DNA of 56,447 nucleotides from Planctomycetota bacterium (GCA_029260755.1 JAJDCQ010000194.1:1-56447); one strand, 5' to 3'. Numbered from the stretch's first letter, positions 32,179-41,616 are shown. Translations and numbers: made by a program. The notes: generated by a model not told the origin, from the sequence alone.

Positions 32179-32342
32179 GCCCCGGGAAGGGCAACCGCCG
32201 TGCCTCCCGAGGGGCCCCCGCTGACGGTCGTAACCCCCTCTATGTTAGTCTGGACCGCGGATTCGCGTGGCGACTCGCCCCGTCCCCATGGGGCGGTTCG
32301 CCAGACATCCCGGTGACCGCCCCGAGACAGTCACCCGGTCCG

Positions 32343-33074
32343 ATGGACGCCATGGATGCGATGACCGTGGACACCCGCGCCGACGAGCGCCCAGACGCCC
32401 CCGCCGACGCGCCCGCCGACGACCCGGTCGAGCGCTGGCACGACGCCCACGCCCACGAGTGGGACGAGCGGATGTACCAGTCGCCGGTCGGGGCGGCCAT
32501 CCGCGAGGCCGAGCTCCGCGCCGTGCTCGACCACACCGGACCGCTCACCGGCCTCCGCGTCCTCGACGCGGCGACCGGAACCGGCCGCTTCGCGGGGAAG
32601 TTCCTCGAGGGCGGAGCGAAGCACGTGACGGGAGTCGACGTCGCCGCGAAGATGCTCGACCGAGCCCGCGCCCGGCTCGGAACGCTCGACCCGACCGGCG
32701 AACGGTTCGACCTCGCCCGCACCTCGATCCACGAGCTCGACCTCGAGGACGCCGCGTTCGACCTCGTCTGCAGCGTCGGAGCGATCGAGCACGTCGCCGG
32801 CGAGAAGAAGGCGATCGCCGAGCTCGCCCGCGTCCTCCGGCCCGGAGGCCGGATCATCCTCGCGACGGCCAGCGGCCACTGCGTCCAGCGCGGGCTGGTC
32901 CGCTGGCTCGAGCGAAGGATCACCGGGCTGCCGAAGCACCTCCACCGCCGCGAGGAGCTGGCCGGATGGCTGGACGCGGCCGGGGTGGAGATGGAGCGAG
33001 CGAGCTTCTGCGGCGTCTCGAGGTGGCGGGGGTTGGCGGTGCGGATCGTCGTCTCGGGAACGAAGCGCGCCTGA
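32343..33074 (+). CDS. Class I SAM-dependent methyltransferase
   Basis: 243 residues from ATG 32343. The open frame reaches back to 32091, but that part translates the hexamer repeat of the opposite gene. SAM motif I is VLDAATGTGRFAGKFL, with the acidic residue in HVTGVDVAAKML. Motif IV-like FDLVCSVGAIEHV and post-motif LARVLRPGGRIILAT follow. It fits UbiE/Coq5-like small-molecule methyltransferases. The substrate is unknown. The first 30 residues are Asp/Ala/Pro-rich and probably disordered. Confidence 0.85.
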   Translation: MDAMDAMTVDTRADERPDAPADAPADDPVERWHDAHAHEWDERMYQSPVGAAIREAELRAVLDHTGPLTGLRVLDAATGTGRFAGKFLEGGAKHVTGVDVAAKMLDRARARLGTLDPTGERFDLARTSIHELDLEDAAFDLVCSVGAIEHVAGEKKAIAELARVLRPGGRIILATASGHCVQRGLVRWLERRITGLPKHLHRREELAGWLDAAGVEMERASFCGVSRWRGLAVRIVVSGTKRA

Positions 33075-33238
33075 GCCGCTCTCTTGTCTCTTCTTTCTGT
33101 GTTTTCTTTCTCACGCAGAGACCGCGTCCTGGTGGTCAGCCTCGCGCCACCCACGCCGTGTCGACGCGGCTCGTGCATCGAGCCGGCCCCGCGGCGATGT
33201 AGACTTCACGTTCCCGAGGGAGGTCTCGGAGACGTGCG

Positions 33239-34177
33239 GTGGGTGAGCTCGATGTCACGACGAAGGTCTTGCTCCGGGAGGATCCCGAGGCGTTCGCCCG
33301 ACTCCTCCTGACCAGGGCGGGCGGCGCGCCGGAGTCGATCGTCACCGTGCGGCCGGACGAGACGGTCTACACGGCGACCGAGCGGCGGCTCGACAAGGTC
33401 CTCCGGGTGGAGCTCGAGCGCGACGGCACCCGCGAGGCTCTCTGGCTCCACATCGAGGTCGAGGCGGTCTGGCGGTCGACGGTGCCCCGACGCGTCTACC
33501 GCTACTGGAGTCGGGTGAGCGACGCGCACGATCGGGATGAGGTCAGCTCGTGCCTGATCGTGCTCAAGCGAGACGCGCGGCAGCGCTCCGACCCGAGGGG
33601 TGTCTTCGAGCAGCGGTCGAGCCTTGGCACGACGCTCCGGTTCGAGTTCGACGTGATTCGGGCATGGGAGGACCTCAGCGCCGCCGCGCTCCTTCGCGAC
33701 GACGCCGACGGGTTGCTTCCGCTGCTGCCGTACGCGGGCGGAGCGTCCGAGGAGCGCGTCGACGAGGCGATGACCCGCCTCTCCCGGATCGACCCGATCG
33801 AGCGCCGCGCCGAGCTCCAGACTGCCTTGGCCGTCTTCGCGGGTGATGTCTTCCCAGATGTCCGGTGGATTGCCAGAATACCGGAGGAGGTCCTGATGAA
33901 GTCGACGACCATCGATGAGCTGCTCACCCGGGGACGCGTGGAAGGGCGCGTGGAAGGGCGCGTGGAGGGACGCGTGGAGGGCCGTGTCGAAGGACGCGCG
34001 GAGGCCCTGGCCGCTCTCGTCGCGGCGCGTGTCGGCGATCGGGCGCCGTCTGCGTTGCGGGATCGACTCACGTCCTCGTCCGACGAGACCTACCAGCGCG
34101 TCGTGGCGCTGCTCGCGGGCGCCGCGTCCGACGAGGCGCTGATCGCTGGCCTCGAAGAGCTCCTCGGTCCCTCCTGA
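33239..34177 (+). CDS. Rpn-family PD-(D/E)XK nuclease-like protein
   Basis: 312 residues from GTG 33239. The N-terminal half has the Rpn/transposase_31-like layout: the VLREDPEAF opening, WLHIEVEAVWRSTVPRRVYRYWSRV with an E-x-E core where PD-(D/E)XK enzymes place catalytic acids, then a YAGG region. After IARIPEEVLMKSTTIDELLTRG there are five VEGR/AEGR-type repeats (RVEGRVEGRVEGR), comparable with the KGKAEG-like linkers of Rpn proteins, then a short helical end. Members promote RecA-independent DNA recombination or act in phage defence. Function here is inferred. It is convergent with a kinase gene and has no transposon ends. Confidence 0.72.
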   Translation: MGELDVTTKVLLREDPEAFARLLLTRAGGAPESIVTVRPDETVYTATERRLDKVLRVELERDGTREALWLHIEVEAVWRSTVPRRVYRYWSRVSDAHDRDEVSSCLIVLKRDARQRSDPRGVFEQRSSLGTTLRFEFDVIRAWEDLSAAALLRDDADGLLPLLPYAGGASEERVDEAMTRLSRIDPIERRAELQTALAVFAGDVFPDVRWIARIPEEVLMKSTTIDELLTRGRVEGRVEGRVEGRVEGRVEGRAEALAALVAARVGDRAPSALRDRLTSSSDETYQRVVALLAGAASDEALIAGLEELLGPS

Positions 34178-34212
34178 GCGACCGGCTGTGCGGTGCTCCG
34201 TCGCCGGGCGCC

Positions 34213-34257
34213 GAGCACTCAGGGATCAAGCACTCCGGGGTCGAGCACTCAGGGGTC
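34213..34257. repeat. 15-bp tandem triplicate
   Basis: Three copies of GAGCACTCAGGGGTC (with one or a few changes) fill the convergent gap between the Rpn-like gene and the kinase. No other feature is seen in 34178-34299. Confidence 0.8.
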
Positions 34258-34299
34258 CGCTCGAACCCGAGGCACTAGGGTAGAGACGGGCGCGGGGCG

Positions 34300-35592
34300 C
34301 TACCCGCTCCTCAGCACCAGGAACAGCACCACCGCCGCGATCACCAGCCCGACCAGCACCCCCGCCACCGCCGCCACGGCGACGTTCGACTTGCGCTTCG
34401 TCGTGACCTGCTTCACCGCGCGGATCTTTCGCGCATCCTCGACGATCCGGAAGGCGAGCAGCTCCTCGGGGCCGCGCTGCTCGATCACGCTCGCGAAGTC
34501 GCCGACGATGTCGCCCGCGCGCTGGTAGCGGGCCTCGGGCTCGACCGCGAGGCAGGACTCGAGGATGAGCTTCACGCGCGCGTCGACCTGCGGCGAGCCG
34601 GCCGGCGGCTTCCAGTCGATCTTGCCGGCGACGACCCGGTCGGCCACCTCCGCGAAGCTCCGACCCGGGAATGCGCTGCGCCCGTAGAGCCCTTCGTAGA
34701 CGAGCGCTCCGAGCGCCCAGATGTCGCTCGATGGCGTCGCCGGAGCGTTCGGCTCGGCGATCCGTTCGGGGGAGATGTAGCCGGCCGTGCCGACGGTCAC
34801 GCCGTCGGCGGTGATCGCGGTCGTGAGCAGCCCGCTCGTGTCCTTCGCCAGCCCGAAGTCGAGCACCTTGGGGTGGCCGTTCTCGCGCTCGATCAGGATG
34901 TTGGCGGGCTTGAGATCGCGGTGGACCACCCCGAGGCCGTGGGCGTGGTCCATCGCCTCGGCGATCGCCCAACCGATCGCGAGGACGCGGTCGGGGTCGA
35001 GCGGCCCCTGCTTGTAGAGGTGACTGAGCGTCTCGCCCTCGACGAGCTCCATCGCGATGAACGGTGTCCCGTCGACGTCGCCGGTCTCGAGCACCCGGAC
35101 GATCGCGGGGTGGTTGAGGCGACTGGTGAGGCTGCTCTCGCGCAGGAAGCGCTTCAGCGAGGTCGGGCTCGCCTTCCTCTCGGGGCGGATCACCTTGAGG
35201 GCGACGTCCGCTCCGGTCTTCGTGTTCCTCGCCCGGTAGACCATCCCCGCGCCGCCGCGCCCGAGGAGGCCGAAGATCTCGTAGTGCCCGAACCTCGCCG
35301 ACGGCCCCTCGCCATCGAGGTTCGCGCCGCACGCCGGGCAGGCCGCCCCTCCCCCGGCCTCGCTCCCCGAGACGCCGACGAGGAACGCAGCGCAGTGGCT
35401 GCATTGCGTCGGCCCCGCCTGCCGCCGCAGCGTCTCGAGCTGCGACGCGCCGAGGACGCCCTGCATCACCAGGACGGTGCCGAGATCCACCCGCGGACCG
35501 AGCTGCGCGGCGAGCTCCCGCGGATCGACCCCGGGGGCGAGGCGGTGCCGCGAGACGGCGTCGGCGAGCCAGTGGTTCCAGATGGCGAGCAT
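34300..35592 (-). CDS. Membrane Ser/Thr kinase with N-terminal zinc ribbon
   Basis: About 430 residues from ATG 35592; a TTG at 35613 would add 7. The N-terminus has LGTVLVMQGVLGASQLETLRRQ (an MshEN-like helical motif common before planctomycete kinases). A CSHC...CPAC zinc ribbon follows, then a kinase domain (about 100-350): GRGGAGMVYRAR, VALKVI, HRDLKPANIL, DFGLA, GTAGYISPERI and DIWALG, all catalytic residues intact. A C-terminal membrane helix (VAVAAVAGVLVGLVIAAVVLFLVL) leaves almost nothing outside, so it is not a classical receptor. It is a candidate kinase for FHA partners of the cytochrome cluster. Confidence 0.88.
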   Translation of the reverse strand: MLAIWNHWLADAVSRHRLAPGVDPRELAAQLGPRVDLGTVLVMQGVLGASQLETLRRQAGPTQCSHCAAFLVGVSGSEAGGGAACPACGANLDGEGPSARFGHYEIFGLLGRGGAGMVYRARNTKTGADVALKVIRPERKASPTSLKRFLRESSLTSRLNHPAIVRVLETGDVDGTPFIAMELVEGETLSHLYKQGPLDPDRVLAIGWAIAEAMDHAHGLGVVHRDLKPANILIERENGHPKVLDFGLAKDTSGLLTTAITADGVTVGTAGYISPERIAEPNAPATPSSDIWALGALVYEGLYGRSAFPGRSFAEVADRVVAGKIDWKPPAGSPQVDARVKLILESCLAVEPEARYQRAGDIVGDFASVIEQRGPEELLAFRIVEDARKIRAVKQVTTKRKSNVAVAAVAGVLVGLVIAAVVLFLVLRSG

Positions 35593-35675
35593 GTTCGCGA
35601 ACGACGAGACCAAATCCGGGGCGGCGACTCAACTCCGACGGGCGCCGCGGGCTGGTGTCGCTGCGCGACGAGGAT

Positions 35676-35935
35676 GGAACCACGGAGACACGGAGGCACG
35701 GAGGAGCTTCGGGTGCGCCAGATCTCCGTCGCAGAGAACGGACGAACGGACGCACGAACGGCGGACGGACGCACGAAGGGCGGACGGACGGAAGGGCGCG
35801 CCAGCCGGGGAAGAGCTCCTCGCGTCTTTCTCCGTGAATCCTCCGTGTCCTCCGTGCCTCCGTGGTGACATCCCGCTCGCCGCAGGCGAGCCCCGCAGGC
35901 GAGCCCCGCAGGCGAGCCCCGCAGGCGAGCCATCT
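35676..35935. repeat. Inverted repeat, CCACGGAGACACGGAGG family, with 13-bp tandem array
   Basis: The left arm 35676-35705 (ACCACGGAG, ACACGGAGG, CACGGAGG) and right arm 35839-35865 are inverse copies in 9-nt steps. Between them is a GGACG/AACGG short-period stretch (about 35740-35800). To the right, four copies of CGCAGGCGAGCCC run from 35881 to 35932. The right part matches 106-145. This fills the 350-nt gap before the permease stop; no gene is seen. Confidence 0.85.
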
Positions 35936-35940
35936 CGGAG

Positions 35941-38900
35941 CTACCGGACGCCCCACTCGACCGCGACGTCGATCCGCAGCTCCGGCTCCCCGCCGGCCCA
36001 CACCTCGAGGTCGACGACGACGCTCTCCCGGAACCGGATCACGCCTTCCGGCCCGCGGACGTAGCGCGCGGCCGGCTCGAGCACCGCGATGTGGCGGAAG
36101 CCGCCCGCCATGTCGGCCATCATCGGGAACCAGGCGTTGCCGACCTGGACCCACTGCTGGCCGTTGTCGTAGACCTGCCCCGCCGCCGTCAGCGAGACCT
36201 TCTCCCACGCCCCCGTTTCGACGTTCTCGACCTCGAGGTCGACCCGCCGGCGCTGGGCCTGGGTGAAGCCGCGCAGGACGAGGCGCGCCCCCTCGAGCGC
36301 CGCGAGCCCCTCGCGTCCGTCGGGCGCCGCGATCGGCGGAAGCGTCAGCGAGGTCGACACGTCGAAGCGACGCTCGGTCTGGCCCTCGCCGCGGCGAGTC
36401 GCCGGTCGCTCCATCCGCTCGACGTCCCGCCGCATCGTCCGGAACGGGACGTAGCCCTGCCAGACGACGGGCACGCGCACGGCGAAGACCTCGGTGTCGA
36501 GGCGACGGACGACGCCGTCGGGCGCGAGGATCTCGGTGCGCGTCGGCGGGCCGCCCACCCGGCCGAGGAGCCACGCCTCGCCGAGGGCGTCGACCCGCGC
36601 CATCACCCGCGATCCCCAGAGCTGCTCGAGGGCCGCGTCGGCGACGTCCCGGTCCGGCCCGAACCGAGGGACCGCGCCGAAGAAGGTCCCGTCGGCCGGG
36701 CCCAGGTTCCGATCCGAGGTCTCCCCCGCGGCGATGAGCGGGATCCGGATCGTCTGGAGGATCGCGCTGCCCATGCCCCCGTAGCCGACGTTCGGATCCT
36801 GGACCGGCGCTCCCGATGCGTCGAACCCCGAGACGGGCGTCCCCTCGGGCGGCAGCGGCGAGCGAGCGAACGTCAGGACGCAATGCTCGAGGTCGCGGCC
36901 GAGGCCGTTCTCGATCGTGATCGTGCCGCCGCGCGGACCGACCGTGATCCGGGCCTTGATCTCGGTCTTCCGGAGCGTCTCGCTCACGATCGTCCGGCTG
37001 CCCCAGAGCGGCACCGCGAGCGGCCCGACCTGCAGCCGCCCGTCGGGCTGTCGCTCGGTGTAGGCTCGATGCCCGCGCGGCCCGGACTGATCGAGCCGGA
37101 GCGAGTAGGCGATCGGGTCCTCGCCGCGCACCTCGAGCTGCAGGTCGCGGCTCGCCCCCGAGAAGACGACCGCGCCCGAGGTCGCGCGCGCGGTCTCGCT
37201 CCGTCCGTCGGACTCCACGATCGTCACCGTCCCGATCGTGCTCTGGCGGCTCGAGAGGATCGAGACGACCGGCGTCGAGAAGGCGAAGACGACTCCGAGG
37301 ACCGGCAGCCATCGCCAGACGTGGAGCTCGCGGCCGGCCCGCTTGAGCGCGAGCGCGACGAGGATGAACGTGGCGAGATAGAAGGCGAGGAACCCGAGCA
37401 CCGGCTGGAGGAACGTCGTCTCGCTCCGGACCGCGGCGAGCGATCCGTAGACGGCCCGGCCGTGACCGACGTAGCTCGGACCGCCGAGAACCCCGACCTC
37501 GAGGAGGCCCGCGCTGAGCGGGGTGCCCATGAGCGGAGCCTCGAGCGGACAGGCGGCCAGCACGGTCACCGCGCCCAGGCCGGCCCGCCGCCGCACGGCG
37601 ATCGGGAGCGTGCGGGCTCCGCCGGCCGCCGCGACCGAGTCGACCAGCAAGACCTCGTCGCCCGCGTCCGGCGTCAGGACCGTGACGGTGAAGGGCGTCC
37701 CGGGCGCCGCGATCGATCCCGCCTCCGAGCGCGGCTTCCCCGCCGCGACGAGCGCGCGGAGCCTCGGCAGGTCGCGCGCCGCGACCGTCTCCGCGTCCCC
37801 GGGCGTGAGGTCGGCTCCGGCGCCGAACAGCTCCTCGAAGAGCGGCGAGTCGATCCGGCCGGCGTGCGGCCCCGCGCAGATGACGAGATGCCCGCCCCGC
37901 CGGACCCAGCCGCGGATCGCCGCGAGCGAGCCGGCCTTGATGCTCGCGGGGTCGGCATGCCCCCAGACGAGCGCCGCGAGGCTCGTGTAGGCGAGCGTGT
38001 CGGTCGGGAGGGTCTCGACCGGCGGGAAGGCCAGCGGCGTGTCGACGCGCGTCGCGACGCCGGTGTCCTGCTGGAACGCGAAGCCGCCGAACGCGAACGA
38101 CGTCTCGTTGAAGCGCTCCGGCGGGAGATCGATGCTTCCGAGGAGCTGGACGCCGCGATCGTCGACGGCGCCGACGATCCGCTGGTGATTGCTGACGAAG
38201 CCGAGCTCCTTCTCGACGACATCGCCGTCGACGAGCACCTTCACCTGGAGCATCCCGTCGTCGAGCACGCCGGCGGGCAGGGTGAACGAGACGTGGGCGG
38301 TGCCGCGGGCCGGCAGCTCCACCGAGCGCTCCCGGAGCAGCTCGCCGTCGCCGTCCTCGAGCCGGAGCTGCACGCTCCGGGCGGCGCCCCGGTTCTCGAT
38401 CTGGACGCGCGTCGGGAACCAGCCGTCGATGCCCGCGTGCCCGGCGAAGCCGATCACGCCGTCGATCCGCACCTCGTCGGGCTTGCGCCCCTCGTCGCCG
38501 CGCGGCGGCCCCTGAGCCGCGGCCGGCTCGGCCGAGACGAGGCCGCCCCCGATCGCGAGGGCGACGGCGAGGAGGAGGGCGCCGGTCGCGACGGCGGGGC
38601 GCGGGCTCGGCGCGACGCCCGCGGCGGGACGCTCGGGCGCGGGCTTGCGGAGGTCGAGGACGAGCTGGGTCATCCGGACCAGCAGGGCGAGCCCGCCCGC
38701 CACGACGCCGGCGAAGCCGAAGAGGATCGCGCTCGGCCACGGCGACGGACGATGATCGACGTAGGTCCACATCTCGCCGGTCCTCTGGGGGAAGTTGAAC
38801 GTCTCGCGCGGGTCGACGACCGCGACGATCGCGAAGAAGGGCGACGCATCGACCGCCGTCAGCAGCCCCTCCCCTCCGACGCCGCGGGCGAACGGGATCA

Positions 38901-40578
38901 TCATCAGGAGCGGCCCGACGCAGAGCCCGAAGAAGGCGGCCATCCCCAGGAGGCCGGCGATGAACCGGATCTTCACGAGGTAGGCCGAGAGGGTCACGAG
39001 CGCCAGGGCGCAACCGGCGTAGACCGAGATGAGCGACCAGTAGCCGAGCGTCTCGCCCGGATGGAGCTCCGACAGGTCGTTCAGCTCGACCGCGGCGTAG
39101 AGGAACAGCAGCAGGAACGGCAGGGCGACGACGAGGACGAAGCCGATCAGGCGCAGGATCGGGCGGACGAGCCGGACGAACGGTCGCGGGTCGCGCGCCG
39201 CGGTGCGCGCCGTGACGCCGTAGCCGACGAAGCCGAACAGGATGAACGTCGAGAGGACGAGCGAGGGCCAGAGGAACTCGTCGTCGACCGATCCGAAGGT
39301 CGTGCTGCCGTTCAGCCAGAGGGCGCCGAAGACGAGGACGATCGCGACGAGGGCGCTCCCCGTTCGGAAGAGCTCGTGGTTGAAGGGCTCGAGGCGGCGG
39401 AGCGACCGGGGGAGGTTCTCGTAGAGGAACGCCATCTGAACCGACCGGAGGAGCGCCTTGGTGAGCGGGGCACGGGCCGCCCTCGGCGAGGCCTTCTTCC
39501 CGATGGCGACCGCGTCGAAGCTCGAGACGCCGCCCTCGAGGATGTGATCGGTGCCGACGCACCAGCGCAGCAGGCCGAAGCCGCCGATGAGGACCCAGTA
39601 GAAGACGCAGAGGACGCCGGCGGGGATCTCGAAGCCGAAGAGCGTCCCGTAGGACTGGTAGCCCCACATGCCGCCCGAGGTGAGGGCGTCGGTGATCGGC
39701 GTCATGAGGACGCGCATCGGGGAGAGCGCGGTGACCGAGGTCGGCAGCGGCGTGAGGGCGAGGCCGTGCATGCCGAGCAGGACGAGGGCGCCCAGCACCA
39801 TGAGCGAGGCGTCGTCGTAGGAGACCGAGTTCGCGAGGGCGACGATCGTCACCGCGGCGATGAACACGACCAGGATGACCAGCAAGCCGACGAGATCGCC
39901 GACCGGGACGACGCCGGATGCGACGGGCAGGACGAGGAAGGGGAGCGCCATCGCGAGGAGGAAGAGCGCCCCGGCCATCGTCGCGACGAACCGCCCCCAG
40001 AGGATCGTCAGCGGGGAGATCCCCGTCGCGACCACCTGGTCGAAGCACTGGTCGCGGCGCTCGTTCCAGAACGTCCCGATGACCGAGATCGGCGCGTAGA
40101 CCGAGAGGAAGACGAGGAGCATCGCGCCGATCGCCGCGTAGAGCGCGCGTCCGACCGGGACGATCTCGGCGATCGTCGCCATCGAGTCGTCCTGGTAGAC
40201 ACGGCTCACGGCGAGCACGGACAGGATCAGCATCCCCTGGAGGACGACGCCGACCCGGACGAGGCGGGCGGGACGCAGGGTGTATCGAAGGGCGAGGCCG
40301 AGGTGGGCGTTGTCGAGGAGCGAGCTCCCGCCGAGGCCGTCGTCGTTCTTCTTCGGCCCGTCGTCGTCCTCGTCCTCGCGGCGCGGCGGGAGGTTCGCCC
40401 GGCGGCGCTCCGAGGGAGCCCGATCGCCGGCCGGCCTCTCGGGCTCGACGGCCTTCTCGGCGCCGGCGGCGTTCTCGGCAGCCTTCTCGGCGTCGGCGTC
40501 GTCGTCGGTGACCTTCTCGGTCTCGGCCGGAATCTCGGGATCGGTCGTCGGCGCCGCCGCGCCAGGATCGTCGCTCAC
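35941..40578 (-). CDS. Giant ABC-2 permease fused to a GATase-like periplasmic/membrane protein
   Basis: 1545 residues from GTG 40578, which overlaps the ATPase stop by 4 nt (GTGA). The N-terminus is acidic and disordered (about 1-60). An ABC-2 type permease with many helices (VLQGMLILSVLAVS, RFVATMAGALFLLAMALPF and more) spans about residues 80-690. A second signal-like helix (ATGALLLAVALAIGGGLVSAEPAAAQ) then leads into an extracytoplasmic beta domain, a Rossmann/GATase1-like domain (IRGWVRRGGHLVICAG), two more helices near AVYGSLAAVRS...LGFLAFYLATFILV, and a large beta-rich C-terminus. No stop breaks the frame, so this looks like a real fusion of two normally separate proteins, comparable in plan with GldF plus GldG-type genes. 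The substrate is unknown. Confidence 0.78.
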   Translation of the reverse strand: MSDDPGAAAPTTDPEIPAETEKVTDDDADAEKAAENAAGAEKAVEPERPAGDRAPSERRRANLPPRREDEDDDGPKKNDDGLGGSSLLDNAHLGLALRYTLRPARLVRVGVVLQGMLILSVLAVSRVYQDDSMATIAEIVPVGRALYAAIGAMLLVFLSVYAPISVIGTFWNERRDQCFDQVVATGISPLTILWGRFVATMAGALFLLAMALPFLVLPVASGVVPVGDLVGLLVILVVFIAAVTIVALANSVSYDDASLMVLGALVLLGMHGLALTPLPTSVTALSPMRVLMTPITDALTSGGMWGYQSYGTLFGFEIPAGVLCVFYWVLIGGFGLLRWCVGTDHILEGGVSSFDAVAIGKKASPRAARAPLTKALLRSVQMAFLYENLPRSLRRLEPFNHELFRTGSALVAIVLVFGALWLNGSTTFGSVDDEFLWPSLVLSTFILFGFVGYGVTARTAARDPRPFVRLVRPILRLIGFVLVVALPFLLLFLYAAVELNDLSELHPGETLGYWSLISVYAGCALALVTLSAYLVKIRFIAGLLGMAAFFGLCVGPLLMMIPFARGVGGEGLLTAVDASPFFAIVAVVDPRETFNFPQRTGEMWTYVDHRPSPWPSAILFGFAGVVAGGLALLVRMTQLVLDLRKPAPERPAAGVAPSPRPAVATGALLLAVALAIGGGLVSAEPAAAQGPPRGDEGRKPDEVRIDGVIGFAGHAGIDGWFPTRVQIENRGAARSVQLRLEDGDGELLRERSVELPARGTAHVSFTLPAGVLDDGMLQVKVLVDGDVVEKELGFVSNHQRIVGAVDDRGVQLLGSIDLPPERFNETSFAFGGFAFQQDTGVATRVDTPLAFPPVETLPTDTLAYTSLAALVWGHADPASIKAGSLAAIRGWVRRGGHLVICAGPHAGRIDSPLFEELFGAGADLTPGDAETVAARDLPRLRALVAAGKPRSEAGSIAAPGTPFTVTVLTPDAGDEVLLVDSVAAAGGARTLPIAVRRRAGLGAVTVLAACPLEAPLMGTPLSAGLLEVGVLGGPSYVGHGRAVYGSLAAVRSETTFLQPVLGFLAFYLATFILVALALKRAGRELHVWRWLPVLGVVFAFSTPVVSILSSRQSTIGTVTIVESDGRSETARATSGAVVFSGASRDLQLEVRGEDPIAYSLRLDQSGPRGHRAYTERQPDGRLQVGPLAVPLWGSRTIVSETLRKTEIKARITVGPRGGTITIENGLGRDLEHCVLTFARSPLPPEGTPVSGFDASGAPVQDPNVGYGGMGSAILQTIRIPLIAAGETSDRNLGPADGTFFGAVPRFGPDRDVADAALEQLWGSRVMARVDALGEAWLLGRVGGPPTRTEILAPDGVVRRLDTEVFAVRVPVVWQGYVPFRTMRRDVERMERPATRRGEGQTERRFDVSTSLTLPPIAAPDGREGLAALEGARLVLRGFTQAQRRRVDLEVENVETGAWEKVSLTAAGQVYDNGQQWVQVGNAWFPMMADMAGGFRHIAVLEPAARYVRGPEGVIRFRESVVVDLEVWAGGEPELRIDVAVEWGVR

Positions 40579-41510
40579 GAGACCTCTCCCTTCGTCGCCT
40601 CGAGGAAGATGTGCTCGAGCTTCGCCTCCTCCTCGACGAAGGAGACGAGCGAAACGCCGGCCCCGATCAGATCGCCGATCGCGGGGCTGAGGTCGTCGAC
40701 GTCGTCGCCCTTGGTCGCGAACACGTTCTCGCCCTCCGCGAGCACCTCGACGACCAGGGGATGCGCCGCGAGCACTTCGGCGGCGCGCTCGGCCGCCTTG
40801 GTGCCGCCGCGGACCCGGATCCGGATGCGCCGGCCGCGGGCGAAGTGGCTCTTGAGGTGATCGACCGAGCCCTCGGTCAGGTACTTCCCGGACTCGACGA
40901 TCGCGACCCGATCGCAGATCTCCTCGAGGTCCTCGAGGATGTGGGACGAGATCAGGATCGTCTTCCCCATCCCGCGCAGCGCCTGGAGCAGCGCCCGGAT
41001 CTCGATCCGGGCGCGCGGATCGAGGCCGCTCGCCGGCTCGTCGAGGAGCAGCACCGCCGGGTCGTGGAGAAGCGTCTTCGCGAGGCAGAGGCGCTGCTTC
41101 ACGCCGCGGCTCAGCCCGTGGACGAGGCTGTCCGCCTTGTGCGAGAGATCGACCAGGTCGAGGACGTCGGCGACGGTCGACTTGCGCCGATCGCCGCGCA
41201 GCCCGACGAGCGAGGCGTAGTACTCCAGGAGATGTCGGACGGCCAGGTCGCCGTACGAGTTGAAGACGTCGGGCATGAAGCCGACCAGGCGACGGACCTC
41301 GCGGGGGTCGTCGACGACGTCCCAGCCGCCGACCCGCGCCCGCCCCTCGTCGGGCTTGGTCAGGGTCGCGAGGATCTTCAGGGTCGTCGTCTTGCCCGCC
41401 CCGTTCGGGCCGATCAGGCCGACGCACTCGCCCGCCTCGACCTGAAGCGAGACGCCGCGCAGCGCGTCGACGTCGCCAAAGGACTTGGCGAGGCCGTGGT
41501 AGTCGATCAC
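40575..41510 (-). CDS. ABC-2 transporter ATP-binding protein
   Basis: 311 residues from GTG 41510 (AGGAG about 10 nt upstream); the frame continues to 41669 without family sequence. Walker A is GPNGAGKT (34-41), signature LSRGVKQRL, Walker B VLLLDEPASGLDP, and the H-loop SSHIL. The C-terminal region (about 225-311) has the ACT-like extension of CcmA/GldA-type exporters. It energises the permease encoded 4 nt overlapping downstream. It is divergent from the coiled-coil gene. Confidence 0.93.
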   Translation of the reverse strand: MIDYHGLAKSFGDVDALRGVSLQVEAGECVGLIGPNGAGKTTTLKILATLTKPDEGRARVGGWDVVDDPREVRRLVGFMPDVFNSYGDLAVRHLLEYYASLVGLRGDRRKSTVADVLDLVDLSHKADSLVHGLSRGVKQRLCLAKTLLHDPAVLLLDEPASGLDPRARIEIRALLQALRGMGKTILISSHILEDLEEICDRVAIVESGKYLTEGSVDHLKSHFARGRRIRIRVRGGTKAAERAAEVLAAHPLVVEVLAEGENVFATKGDDVDDLSPAIGDLIGAGVSLVSFVEEEAKLEHIFLEATKGEVS

Positions 41511-41616
41511 CGGCGGTCGTTCTCCTGGGTCGGCGCGCCCCGCGCGCCCGGGCGAGGGCGAGAGCAGCGAGTATAGACGCGGCCCGGTGGTCCAACAACA
41601 CGCGCCCGCCTCTGGA

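Noticed and set aside
32091..32342. Upstream extension of the methyltransferase with an RWRWRW stretch
   Set aside because: It is the reverse reading of the Ser/Thr hexamer repeat in the opposite gene; the SAM fold starts after the ATG at 32343.
34226..40048. A very long minus-strand frame crossing the kinase and permease
   Set aside because: Arg/Pro-rich shadow in another frame; the kinase and permease frames carry recognisable domains and sensible starts.
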